The notes under the pieces are model-generated. The model worked only from the letters and a program-made list of their open reading frames with translations, did no database searches and was not told where the DNA came from. A DNA stretch of 25,113 nt, from positions 1 to 25,113 of the forward strand of contig JAOXYB010028955.1 in NCBI GenBank assembly GCA_028565635.1, in the 5' to 3' direction. Made by a program: the position numbers and the translations under genes. Within the stretch, counting starts at the first letter, position 1. Every line of letters begins with the position of its first letter. This document shows positions 9,600 to 18,370 of the stretch, piece after piece. Source of the stretch: Phoronis ovalis. Its lineage: Eukaryota; Phoronida; Phoronidae.

Positions 9600-10882
9600 A
9601 CAACTTCTTATTGTTTCAGTTAAAATTGTTAATTTCGATTATTCCTTTATCTATTCAAATGCCAATATTAATCAATGAACATGAAATATATTCTGATAAA
9701 TCGATTTTCTGCATGTAAAGGAGAGCTAGGAGTTTATTTTCGCGCCATATGTACTACTATTGTGATTTATTAGTTGACAGTCTTTACATACTAATTCATG
9801 AATATGTATTTTAAATTCTTTTATCCGTAAAAAAAAATTAGTAAAACGGTCTTACAAATGTGGATTCAAAAATAAAATGTATTATCGAGGAATCGTGAAT
9901 TAGCACGAAATCCACTGGGATACTACATCGACAAGAAACCAAGGGAACCATCAGGTTGATCGATTGGATTCCAAAATTCACTATTCTTTGTAGGAACAAC
10001 TTGAAATTATTGATTTATCATGAACAAATCTTGAGGAACATAATGTCAAAAATTTCACCACGCGCTAGATATTTGTAAAATGGATATACTTCTCAGTACA
10101 ATCTTGGATCGACGTCACCGCCCAACTAGATTCCGCCGCATTTTTTATGTAAGCTCACGTTTAAACTTATAAATATAAGCTTTTTCAAAAATATACCCAA
10201 CTCCATTATAAACGCACATTTATTAAACGTCCATCATAGAAGCTAAACGATAAATAAACCCCTAAGCTCGCCTTCTAATTGACAAAAACGATATGTTACA
10301 ATAAAACAAATCGGGAGTCTCAGACTATTAACTAGTTTGGCAGCCACCAGATGGCGAGTACTGTTTGCACAGGATATTTCGAACTATCGGCGAATCGGTG
10401 GCTCAGAGGACGCTACTGTTGCATGCATTTTTACCTGTCTGCCATGCCCATTTTTATTCATAAAAATTCACGAAACCGGGGTTAGTAGAAGTTAAGTATC
10501 TGATATAATTTTGTTAAGGGCAACTAAATCTAGGTACGATCCTATTTATTTTTTCAAAATTATGTCTTCCATTTAAATTCAAGCGTTGTTTATTCACCCT
10601 TAGCAGCACATAACATCCCTTATACGATAATTATCCTAATACCCACTGCCTCTAGATTATGGAATGTGAAATTCTAGGGTCGCTCAATTAAACATATCCT
10701 AATGCAGCTACAACTGTAAACTTTTATTAATAAAAATTAATCTGAAATTTGAGTGGTATTTTCAAGGTATTTTTATTTCGTTTTTGCATAAACATTTAAT
10801 TTATGAAAATTTAGAGTGATTATGTACGGCTTTAACTATTCGACATTACTCAGAAGTTTATCCCGCTTTTAAAAAAGAATGA
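9600..10882. other. non-coding stretch up to the assembly gap
   Basis: No gene is supported. A third AATAAACG-type cluster lies at 10205-10262. The sequence stops at the N run, so a gene or exon could be hidden at the right edge. Confidence 0.4.
10205..10262 (+). repeat. AATAAACG motif cluster 3
   Basis: TATAAACGCAC, ATTAAACGTCC, CTAAACGATA and AAATAAACC follow each other at about 10-25-base spacing. It resembles the clusters at 3071 and 3637 and is probably another decayed copy. Confidence 0.4.
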
Positions 10883-10982
10883 NNNNNNNNNNNNNNNNNN
10901 NNNNNNNNNNNNNNNNNNNNNNNNNNNNNNNNNNNNNNNNNNNNNNNNNNNNNNNNNNNNNNNNNNNNNNNNNNNNNNNNNN
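10883..10982. other. assembly gap (100 N)
   Basis: Exactly 100 undetermined bases. A round 100 is the usual placeholder for a scaffold join of unknown length, so distances across this point and the continuity of flanking sequence should not be trusted. Confidence 0.99.
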
Positions 10983-11840
10983 TGACCCACTCAATTACAA
11001 GGGATGTTATTATTTCGTATTTACATTATTATTTTTTTTTGGGATCAGATTTAACTATATTCATAACCAATAAACTTTTGACAGGACCTGCAAGCCACGA
11101 CTCTATAATTTTATCTGTGCATTTATATTTCAGATCCAGACAAGGTGGGTGACAATCGTACTGTACGAGTATAATTATATTACACTAAAAAGACCTTCCA
11201 TCATGCGTCATTCTTATATAAAATAAAAGTTAATTCTTGTTAAGAATAATAAAGTACTAACGTTGTAAAAACATACGGATAATGTAAATAAAATTACTAA
11301 CCACGTAAATGATTGTGTCACTGTATGTATCTCATGCTATATCCATTAAATTTATTTCTATAAACATATCCTGATTAAAATGACACTCTAAGGGAGTGAC
11401 TATATTTTGAATAAATCCTATTTTTACTTTGTCAAAGGAACATAGAATGATGTGGCTAAGTTTTATTCACAATTCACGCTTGTAAACACATTTTGCGAGA
11501 TGTAAATTTTGATGAAGTCGCATCCCATTACGAAGGGATACAGGGATAGCGATAACTGATGTTTTGCTAACGCAGTGTTAAACCTATTCGTGTAATTTAA
11601 AATAATATACATAAACACGTAGAGCGCTGACAGCCAAATTTATCTTTTCTTGCAAAATTATGTTGCATATCATACACATCCTCTTTTATATTACCTATCC
11701 CGTGGGCTTGCTACATAACGTAGCAACATGAAGAGACAACGTCTGAAAGCTGTTTGTCATACGGTATGGACCTAGATGCATTGTCTTCCAGTGCTGAAGA
11801 ACGTCACGATAGCGAAAGCGCTACCTGGTGGGAGACACTG
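10983..11840. other. non-coding stretch
   Basis: A+T-rich sequence with no supported exon or recognisable repeat. It would hold the next exon of the candidate gene at 11843-11981 (minus) if that is real, but I could not identify one. Confidence 0.35.
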
Positions 11841-11842
11841 AC

Positions 11843-11981
11843 CTGGGATCCTCGTCCCAATAGAGTTATCCCGGAAGTTTTCATCAACTTGTACTGAAAC
11901 ATCTTTATTATAAGTGATGTCATCAAGGTAGTTATATGTAAAAATGGTAAACAATATGAAAGTATAAATAGCAATATGCAT
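11843..11981 (-). CDS. possible first coding exon with signal peptide, product unknown
   Basis: From the ATG at 11981 the frame begins with a hydrophobic segment (MHIAIYTFILFTIFTYNYLD), typical in shape of a signal peptide, followed by an acidic and polar stretch (DDITYNKDVSVQVDENFRD). A strong donor, CCCAG|GTCAGTG, ends the exon after 46 full codons plus one base. Without splicing the frame runs on to a stop at 11772-11774 (69 residues) with a less natural tail. No partner exon was identified toward lower coordinates, where the assembly gap lies about 860 bases away. The product is not recognised, and short hydrophobic frames arise by chance in A+T-rich DNA. Confidence 0.3.
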
Positions 11982-13324
11982 GATGATCAAACATTTGAGC
12001 TACCTATGACTGACTCACCAGAGAGAAAAGTAAATAGGAAACAACTAATTCCGACTTAGATTAAACATGCATTTTTTATTTGTACATGCAATTAGTTAAT
12101 CCCTTTTTGATTTCTTATATCCCGGGTCACGCCCTTATAAATCTTTTCATTTGCTATTTCAAAATATTTATAGTTTCACAGCAGGGTGGTTTCACAGGCA
12201 GGACGAAGTGTCCCATCAATTTGTTTTCGTAGCCAACATTCGAATATATCAATTCTAAATTACAAATGTCGAAAACGATGATTCAAGAAATTTGATATTG
12301 ATTTTACTGGTTCAATGTTACCAAGTTTCTGTTTTTTGTTTGGTTTAATTACGCATTTTATATGTGCTACTGAGTTTGATCGAATCTATTTTACCAACGG
12401 AACATATTTATATATGACCTTGACCTTGAGAGAAATATACTTGCACTTCTTGCAAAGAGATAAAATTTGAAATGTGTTTTGCTGATGCACATTTTGAAAG
12501 TAAGTAACCACGGGTTAGGTAGGCATGAAAATCATTTCTGTTTACACAAATACAACAAACGCATAACAATCAGTTCCGGATTATCTTTAAAAGTCGGCCC
12601 ACTGTTGCTGCCAGGCTGTTCAAAATCGGGAAAATGAGCTGGAACCCCTCATTTTTGCTTTGAATATAATCCCCCCGAATACATGATGACCTAGTCCTAA
12701 TCTCAAGAGTTCGTGTTGTGCCTCTTGATAAACGTGTTTTTGGACGGTGGTCATGCTGGAAATAGTTGGTGTATTACAGCGTATGCATTACAGATTTAGG
12801 TATATGCTACTGGCCTACCTGGCATGCTGGTATAAAACTTAGAATCCAATATGGTAGAGTGATTTAATTCTAAATTGGACTCCATCTTTCGTTATTTGTC
12901 AGTCAGACATATAAATTTATCATAAGTCTTTGAGAGGCTTTTGAGACAGAAACATAATCATAATGTACTTATTGTTTTCAGACAAGGAAATGTCACTCAA
13001 GGCAAGCTTTTATGTGTGCTAAGAAGATTACAATACAAACTTTCTATTTGTCAATTGCTTATATTATTATTAAGGCTTATTAAGCTAATATGTTTCTAAT
13101 CAACATTTCTTTCCTAAATTTAAATCCCCATTTTGCATACGACTTTGGGTGTAATGATTCAAATAAGGCATTAAGATGCCTTTTATGATTCTATGATTGA
13201 AACAAAAATAATGAACCCATTCACAGAATGACTTGCAAAACAATTCAATATCTTTAGCATATTTCTGACTTACAGATGTGGGTTCTCCTATGAGTACATA
13301 CTCATCTATTTATTTTTATTACAG
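11982..13324. other. non-coding stretch upstream of the SH3 exon
   Basis: No supported exon. TGACCTTGACCTTGAGA at 12416-12432 contains, on the minus strand, the nine-base word TCAAGGTCA that FTZ-F1/ERR-type nuclear receptors bind. One such site in this much DNA is weak evidence. Confidence 0.35.
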
Positions 13325-13337
13325 GTTCACAACAATA

Positions 13338-13505
13338 ATGTTCAAAGCTCTGTATGACTATAAAAGTGACTATTCAGGAGCATTATCTTTTTGTACTGGT
13401 GACCAGTTCACAGTGATTGACTCCACAAATTCTGATTGGTGGACAGTACAGAACGGGTTCGGAGAAGTTGGCTACGTTCCCGTGAATTACATTAGTGAAG
13501 ATACT
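13338..13505 (+). CDS. first coding exon of an SH3-domain protein, NCKIPSD/SPIN90-like
   Basis: The exon follows TTTTTATTACAG (acceptor at 13323-13324), starts at the ATG at 13338 and ends at a consensus donor, ACT|GTAAGT, at 13505/13506 after 56 codons in phase 0. It encodes one whole SH3 domain: the ALYDY strand at residues 4-8, an acidic GDQF turn (21-24), the paired tryptophans SDWW (32-35), and GYVPVNYI (45-52). These aromatics form the proline-peptide groove. A domain starting directly at Met-1 with the ALYDYKS...ALSF spacing fits the N-terminus of NCKIPSD (SPIN90/WISH), an Nck- and N-WASP-binding actin regulator that acts at the cell cortex. Single SH3 domains are poor at distinguishing families, so the name is tentative. 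The rest of the protein is not seen here. Confidence 0.65.
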
Positions 13506-15153
13506 GTAAGTGTATATTTAAAACAAGCAATAGATGTTGGGTGATTTTACAACTGTAACGTTGTACAAAATTATGTTTATTTTTCAGGCTGGCACATAGC
13601 AGAGTCCCTGCATTAGTTCAAAACAATTGTTAAATCAATGACCAAACTCGCCATAGCATCTCAATTATTAACTGCCTTGCTGAGGCTCAATCAAAAATAT
13701 CTGAAATTTCAGAAAATGCTTTTAGTGCCATTGGAGAATTGCCCCAGTTAACAGCCGCAGTGATTTAAATTGATCAAATATTTATTTCATAACAACAAGA
13801 AGTTGTGCAAGATTATGTGCTATATTAGAAAATCTATTTTCCATGAGATTCGGTATACATTGCGAAATTACAGAATACGGCCGGGACTAACAGTAAGAAG
13901 ATTTTATCTACTAGGATAATTCGTGTTTAGAATGTCAATTATTTTATAACTTCGTGGAATTGTAATCATAGGCATATGCCCTATATCCATCTTGGACGTT
14001 GGAACACTAGCGTAAGGATTGTAAAATAAAAAGACATATTGTAAGTGTTATTCTAGAAGATGTATCTTTGCTGAGATATAAATGGATGAGATTTGTTTTG
14101 GTTGCTTGATACCACAGAAAGAGGCCCCTAAACATGATTCTGATTCTTTATTGTCTGACAAGGGTATATTTTAGCAAAGAGTGAATGGATCAGCTTAAAA
14201 AGTATGAATTTTTTTGTTAAAAGCAATGTGTAAGGCATCACAAAATACTGTGACCATTATATGCCTGAACAAATGCACATACTAAGAATGGTGTTTTTTT
14301 AAAACAAAGCACATTACACGGTTAGGTTTAAATTTTTTGATCAAATAATTATCCAAAAAGGGTACCTTATTTGATTAACTGTGTGCATTTAGGTTGATTT
14401 TTTTATTCCTATTATATATTTAATGCATCGTAACAGTTCAAGAAACAGTCAACTTAAAATTCGAGGTTGGCCCAACTAAACTTTGTCTCAAATGCTTTTT
14501 TTAATACACCAATTGCTTTTTGTTCCCTAAGTTCGAGTGAATTTCCCACAATGCACTAAGGGTATCTACTAAAAATTCTGTCAGTTGGTTGAATTTAAAA
14601 AAATTTAAAAATCAATGAATGCAATCACAAACATGGTACCTAGTAATTCCTTGAATCGGAGGGCCAGGATCGTATGGTTGTTAATTGTTCTTGTTTTGCT
14701 TGGTATCATACTGCAGGGCTGCAAATGAATGGAATATTTAGCATTAAAATCGAACTCTGTCAAGTTAAGAGTTTTGAATCATGTCTAAATTCTTTACTTG
14801 CAAGACAACTCAAAACCGTTTGAATTTTATGTCTGTTTTATATCAATGTGGTATGACTACTTTGGTTTGTTTTGCATCTTATTGTGCCAGAGTTTTTAGA
14901 ATTAGGTTATTCACCTGATCTTTCAAAACAGGCAACAACCAGCAAATATTATTCATAAAATGTTAAGGTACATCATTCATTCAATACTAATATAGCATGA
15001 AAATAAAACTAAAAAATGAAATCTCTATTGAAGTGTTTCATTAGTTTGATTTTGAAGACCAAGTATCAGGGGAGGGCACAAATAAAATGTGGCTTCCCTA
15101 CAGTGATTATGATTTTTGAGAAAAGTTGATTTTTACGGAAACAGATACATTAC
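13506..15153. other. probable intron and non-coding sequence after the SH3 exon
   Basis: The nearest acceptor (TTATTTTTCAG, exon start 13588) adds only Ala-Gly-Thr before a stop at 13597-13599, so it would give a 59-residue SH3-only product if used. A different frame, 13640-13765, reads a serine- and isoleucine-rich segment with no start codon and no clear homology. No exon resembling the central or C-terminal part of NCKIPSD is visible up to the end of the window. Confidence 0.4.
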
Positions 15154-15345
15154 CTGTGCATTTTCTGAGAATATATGTCATTTTGCAATAAAGGAATGTT
15201 TCTTGATATTAAAAGAATTCCTTCAAGACATCTATCAACAAGAAATTGTGTTTGCCCATTAAATCCCTGCTTGACCATGAATGAAATTAAGACTTCGGAG
15301 TCACTTTTATCAATTTCCATAATTTTACCAATGTATCTTTGGGGG
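15154..15345 (-). CDS. possible internal exon with a small barrel-like, transposon-associated domain
   Basis: On the minus strand a pyrimidine tract of 11 C followed by TATAG is a plausible acceptor (exon start 15345), and CACAG|GTAATG a good donor (exon end 15154). The 192-base exon stays open in one frame and encodes RYIGKIMEIDKSDSEVLISF and a downstream segment ending NDIYSQKMH. The pattern aromatic-IGKV.E.D....V.V.FM..G resembles Tudor-like barrels that I recall at the C-terminal side of many uncharacterised or transposon-derived invertebrate proteins; this is memory, not a search. Neighbouring exons were not found. It may be a fossil of a mobile-element gene. Its strand is opposite to the SH3 exon. 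Confidence 0.35.
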
Positions 15346-15350
15346 CTATA

Positions 15351-15361
15351 GGGGGGGGGGG
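15351..15361 (+). repeat. G11 homopolymer
   Basis: Eleven consecutive G residues, with GGGGG a few bases upstream. Such runs are prone to length error in assembly. On the minus strand it forms the pyrimidine tract before the candidate exon at 15154-15345. Confidence 0.95.
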
Positions 15362-15365
15362 TATC

Positions 15366-15450
15366 GCGAGCAGCGAGCATTTGGTCTGTTAAGTCCGAGC
15401 AGCGAGCATTGCCTTGGTCTGTTAAGTGTGAGCAGTGAGCATTCTTTTAG
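15366..15450 (+). repeat. short tandem repeat with GAGCAGCGAGCATT core
   Basis: GAGCAGCGAGCATT begins at 15368 and 15397 and, as GAGCAGTGAGCATT, at 15430. Between copies lies TTGGTCTGTTAAGT or a longer form, giving steps of 29 and 33 bases. A fourth, isolated core occurs at 15573-15587 after a T-rich tract (15450-15570). Confidence 0.85.
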
Positions 15451-15592
15451 CGACTATTTTTTTGCATTGTTCTTTAATTTTGTTAACTATTTTGTGTTTT
15501 TTTTTGTTATGGTTGTCGATTTTTTTTGGCAACCATTTTTTTTTGTTGGTTGTCAATTTTTCTTGTTAATTGGAAGCAGCGAGCATTGCCGA

Positions 15593-16296
15593 TTTTTAAG
15601 TGCAAGTATTGTACCTTTGTGGGGTACCCCCCTACCCCCTCATCTTTGGTTTTCATAGTAGGTTTCAACAGATGAACCTCCGATTGGTACATTGGTTTGA
15701 TTGACTACTGCCATATCATTTTCTATCACTATTGCTGTGTATTGGGCTGAAAATATAGTAACATATCTGGTCAAAACCTTCCATAATATCCAGAGGTGAA
15801 ATATTTATACTGATTAATGAATGACACACGCTATACAAGACAGTTACCATATTTAGGATACGGTTTTAACGAGTGAAAAGCTTCTAATCAATTTTGTTCC
15901 ACCCTTGGTGTGTTAGCTACTATGGTGAATTTGCAAAGGTCTAAAGAAAAGTAGTCATGCATCTGTTTGAAATTTTGCAACGACGGAATATCATACCCTT
16001 GTCTGAAAAAATATGAAGTAAATATGGGATATCTTTTGTATTTCCAAGTGGAACTAAATGAAAGCAGGAAAACGGACAGAATGATTTTTAAGTAATTTAT
16101 GCACTAAGGTTTCAAAAACAACATCAGACTGCCGACATCAGGAAGCAACGAAAACCTCTATTTCATAAGAACAAAATAAATTTAATATCATAGAACCATG
16201 AAATAAAAAAGTCGGCTACATAAAATATGCACATTTGGCTTTCCATTGGTACATACATGAAGCGTTATTTTTATTTTAATTTGTCACTGACAGGAA
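15593..16296. other. non-coding stretch
   Basis: No supported gene. A hydrophobic plus-strand frame across 15428-15658 is a by-product of the T-rich tract, and the opposite-strand frame is its shadow. Confidence 0.45.
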
Positions 16297-16537
16297 AATA
16301 ACAGAACAGTCTCTGATAGTGTAGAATAAATGATGTGAACCTATAACATAACAGTCTCCGATAGTGTAGAATGAATGACATGAACCTATAAATAACATAA
16401 CAGTCTCCGATAGTGTAGAATGAATGATGTGAACCTATAACATAACAGTCTCCGATAGTGTAGAATGAATGATGTGAACCTATAAATAACATAGCAGTCT
16501 CGGATAGTGTAGAATGAATGACATGAACCTATAAATT
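16297..16537 (+). repeat. minisatellite of five units alternating 45 and 49 bp
   Basis: Units contain CAGTCTCCGATAGTGTAGAA followed by TGAATGATGTGAACCTATAA. The CAGTCT word starts at 16307, 16352, 16401, 16446 and 16495, so steps are 45, 49, 45, 49. The difference is an extra ATAA-type insertion at the end of alternate units. The true amplification unit is therefore a 94-bp dimer. The open frame that runs through it on the minus strand is not coding, because 94 is not a multiple of three and the frame shifts between dimers. Confidence 0.92.
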
Positions 16538-17530
16538 TTAAAATACCAAATCATTTGATTTATACAATTATTATACAATTATTGTTGTATACTTTAAAAG
16601 TGTCTGTTGACCTGTACTGAAGCCCCATTCATAATGTTCATGTATAAAATTGCAAGTCAGAATGATTATCATTTTAGTTTTACTATAAGATATATGTGTA
16701 GCTTATAGTTTCTCAGAATGCTGGCGGTATTTTACTGCAGCTGATTTGTACAAGAAAAAAACATTAGAGTGAGTACTAATAAAGCTAAAATAATCTTTTG
16801 TTGATAATAGAATATTATGTTTGGTATCATTTCTAGGTTAATTTAGTCACTCAGTATCTGAGCCAAGAATAAGGTTATGAATTGATATAAGGATAGATGT
16901 CTCAAAACATATTTCAACAAGGCATCAGTGTGTTCAGCTCAAAGCCTGTTACACTATTATGTAAAAAAAATGAAAATGCAGTTTGCTTATTAATATTTAC
17001 ACTACAGTTTAGTGTTTATTTTTAATATCCTTATATATGTAATCATTATACTACTTAATGTCATACATTTACTATGAAGTCAAACTTTCTAGATAAGATA
17101 AACAGTCTTAAGGTGACCTAAATTTGATTTACCTTGTAAACAGGTAGGTTAACATTTGGAAATGTTTCAACTTGTTTAAGATCTTTATACTTATGTAGCA
17201 GTACAGTCACTGAAAGTGCAAACTGCAGTTTGTTAAATCATGATTTTTAAACCATTATAGTCTCAATGTTTGTGACTGCTGTTTAAGATGCTTGGATAAA
17301 GTGTGGTGTAAAACTCGAAGTATATTTCAGGTTAAATTTGTCAGGTATAGCAGGATTTGAAGAAATAAAAATGTTGCTTTTTGTTATGACATGTAATATT
17401 CATTGTAATACCATTGTAATAAGTGTTCAGATAAATATTCATTTGGTCTGCAAAATATAAGTAACTCAAACTTTACTCAGTATACATTTTAATTAATTTA
17501 AATGATGTAGAAACTGGTTGTTTAAGGGGG
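16538..17530. other. non-coding stretch
   Basis: A+T-rich, with no supported exon, repeat or RNA gene that I can identify. I looked on the minus strand for a STAS-domain exon belonging to the transporter gene at 18371 and did not find one. Confidence 0.4.
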
Positions 17531-17539
17531 TGGAACCTG

Positions 17540-18212
17540 TTCAGGACAAGTTATTCACATTTTACACTTTGATTCGAATTTTGGGCAGTTTAATGAAAAA
17601 AGATTGATAAAAGTATATCTTTTTGGAAAGGTATTAGCTTAAGGAATTATGAAATATCCTTTTACTTATGTATCACATTATATAATCAGTAAGGGGGCAT
17701 GTTAGGTAAAACTCATATTTTTCAAAATGTATACTTCAAATGAATATGGCCAATGCCCCTGCAGATAGTAATCTAAAATTTGGTCAAGATTAACTTCCAA
17801 CTAGGAACTCCGATAATTCTTAGTTCTGAAATGACATGCATCTAAAAATGTAGGTTTCGGAAAAAAATTAAAAATTTCTGACAGTTGAATTTTGAAAAGT
17901 CATATCTTTTGAATGATACAAAATTTAAAAATCTGAGACACCCTTTTGGAGATCTCTATTTGAAGTTAATTTTGGCCAAGTTTAAACTTTGTATCTACAT
18001 GGGTGTTGAACTTTTTTTGAAGTTTACGTGTTGAAAAACCTGTGTTTTACCCAAAATAGCCTTCTTATTAATTACATAATCATGTGACAGATAAATAAAC
18101 TAACTTAATCCTTTAATTAATAGCTTTCTAAAAATGACTACTATTATTATTTTATTTTTTCATTAAACTGTCTAAAATTCGATTGAAATTTTATAGTATA
18201 AGTTGTCCTGAA
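17540..18212. repeat. large diverged palindrome (foldback), arms about 335 bp
   Basis: The outer 60 bases of each arm match clearly: TTCAGGACAAGTTATTCACA (17540-17559) through TCGAATTTTGGGCAGTTTAA at the left, against AAACTGTCTAAAATTCGATT through AGTTGTCCTGAATG at the right, read on the opposite strand. Internal segments also pair, for example GGTAAAACTCATATTTTTCA (about 17705) with TTGAAAAACCTGTGTTTTAC (about 18032), and TTTGGTCAAGATTAACTTCC (about 17779) with GAAGTTAATTTTGGCCAAGT (about 17962). The centre is near 17877. The arms differ at many positions and carry small indels, so it is old. No coding capacity is visible. It lies just downstream of the minus-strand transporter stop (18371). 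On that strand AATAAA at 18156-18151 could end the transcript inside the palindrome. Confidence 0.85.
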
Positions 18213-18370
18213 TGTCCAGACTAACTGAACTGAATCTCCTTTATACGGAATTTTGTCAAGTTTGTTGCGCACTATTTTTTTGCTAGTAAACATAAAAGTC
18301 TGTAATTTATAAATTTTCTGATTTAGAACAATTTTGCTTGAACATCAGAACAATTAAAACCAATAAAATA

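Noticed and set aside
10879-11073. 64-codon open frame
   Set aside because: Most of it is the run of undetermined bases in the assembly gap.
12416-12432. Nuclear-receptor-type element TCAAGGTCA on the minus strand
   Set aside because: A nine-base word has a fair chance of occurring once in 25 kb, and no promoter is known nearby.
13640-13768. 42-codon open stretch downstream of the SH3 exon
   Set aside because: It is out of frame with the exon, has no start codon and no convincing homology; kept only as a note in the intron entry.
16271-16492. Repetitive minus-strand frame across the minisatellite
   Set aside because: It is a by-product of the repeat. Two monomers add up to 94 bases, so the frame cannot be kept across dimers.
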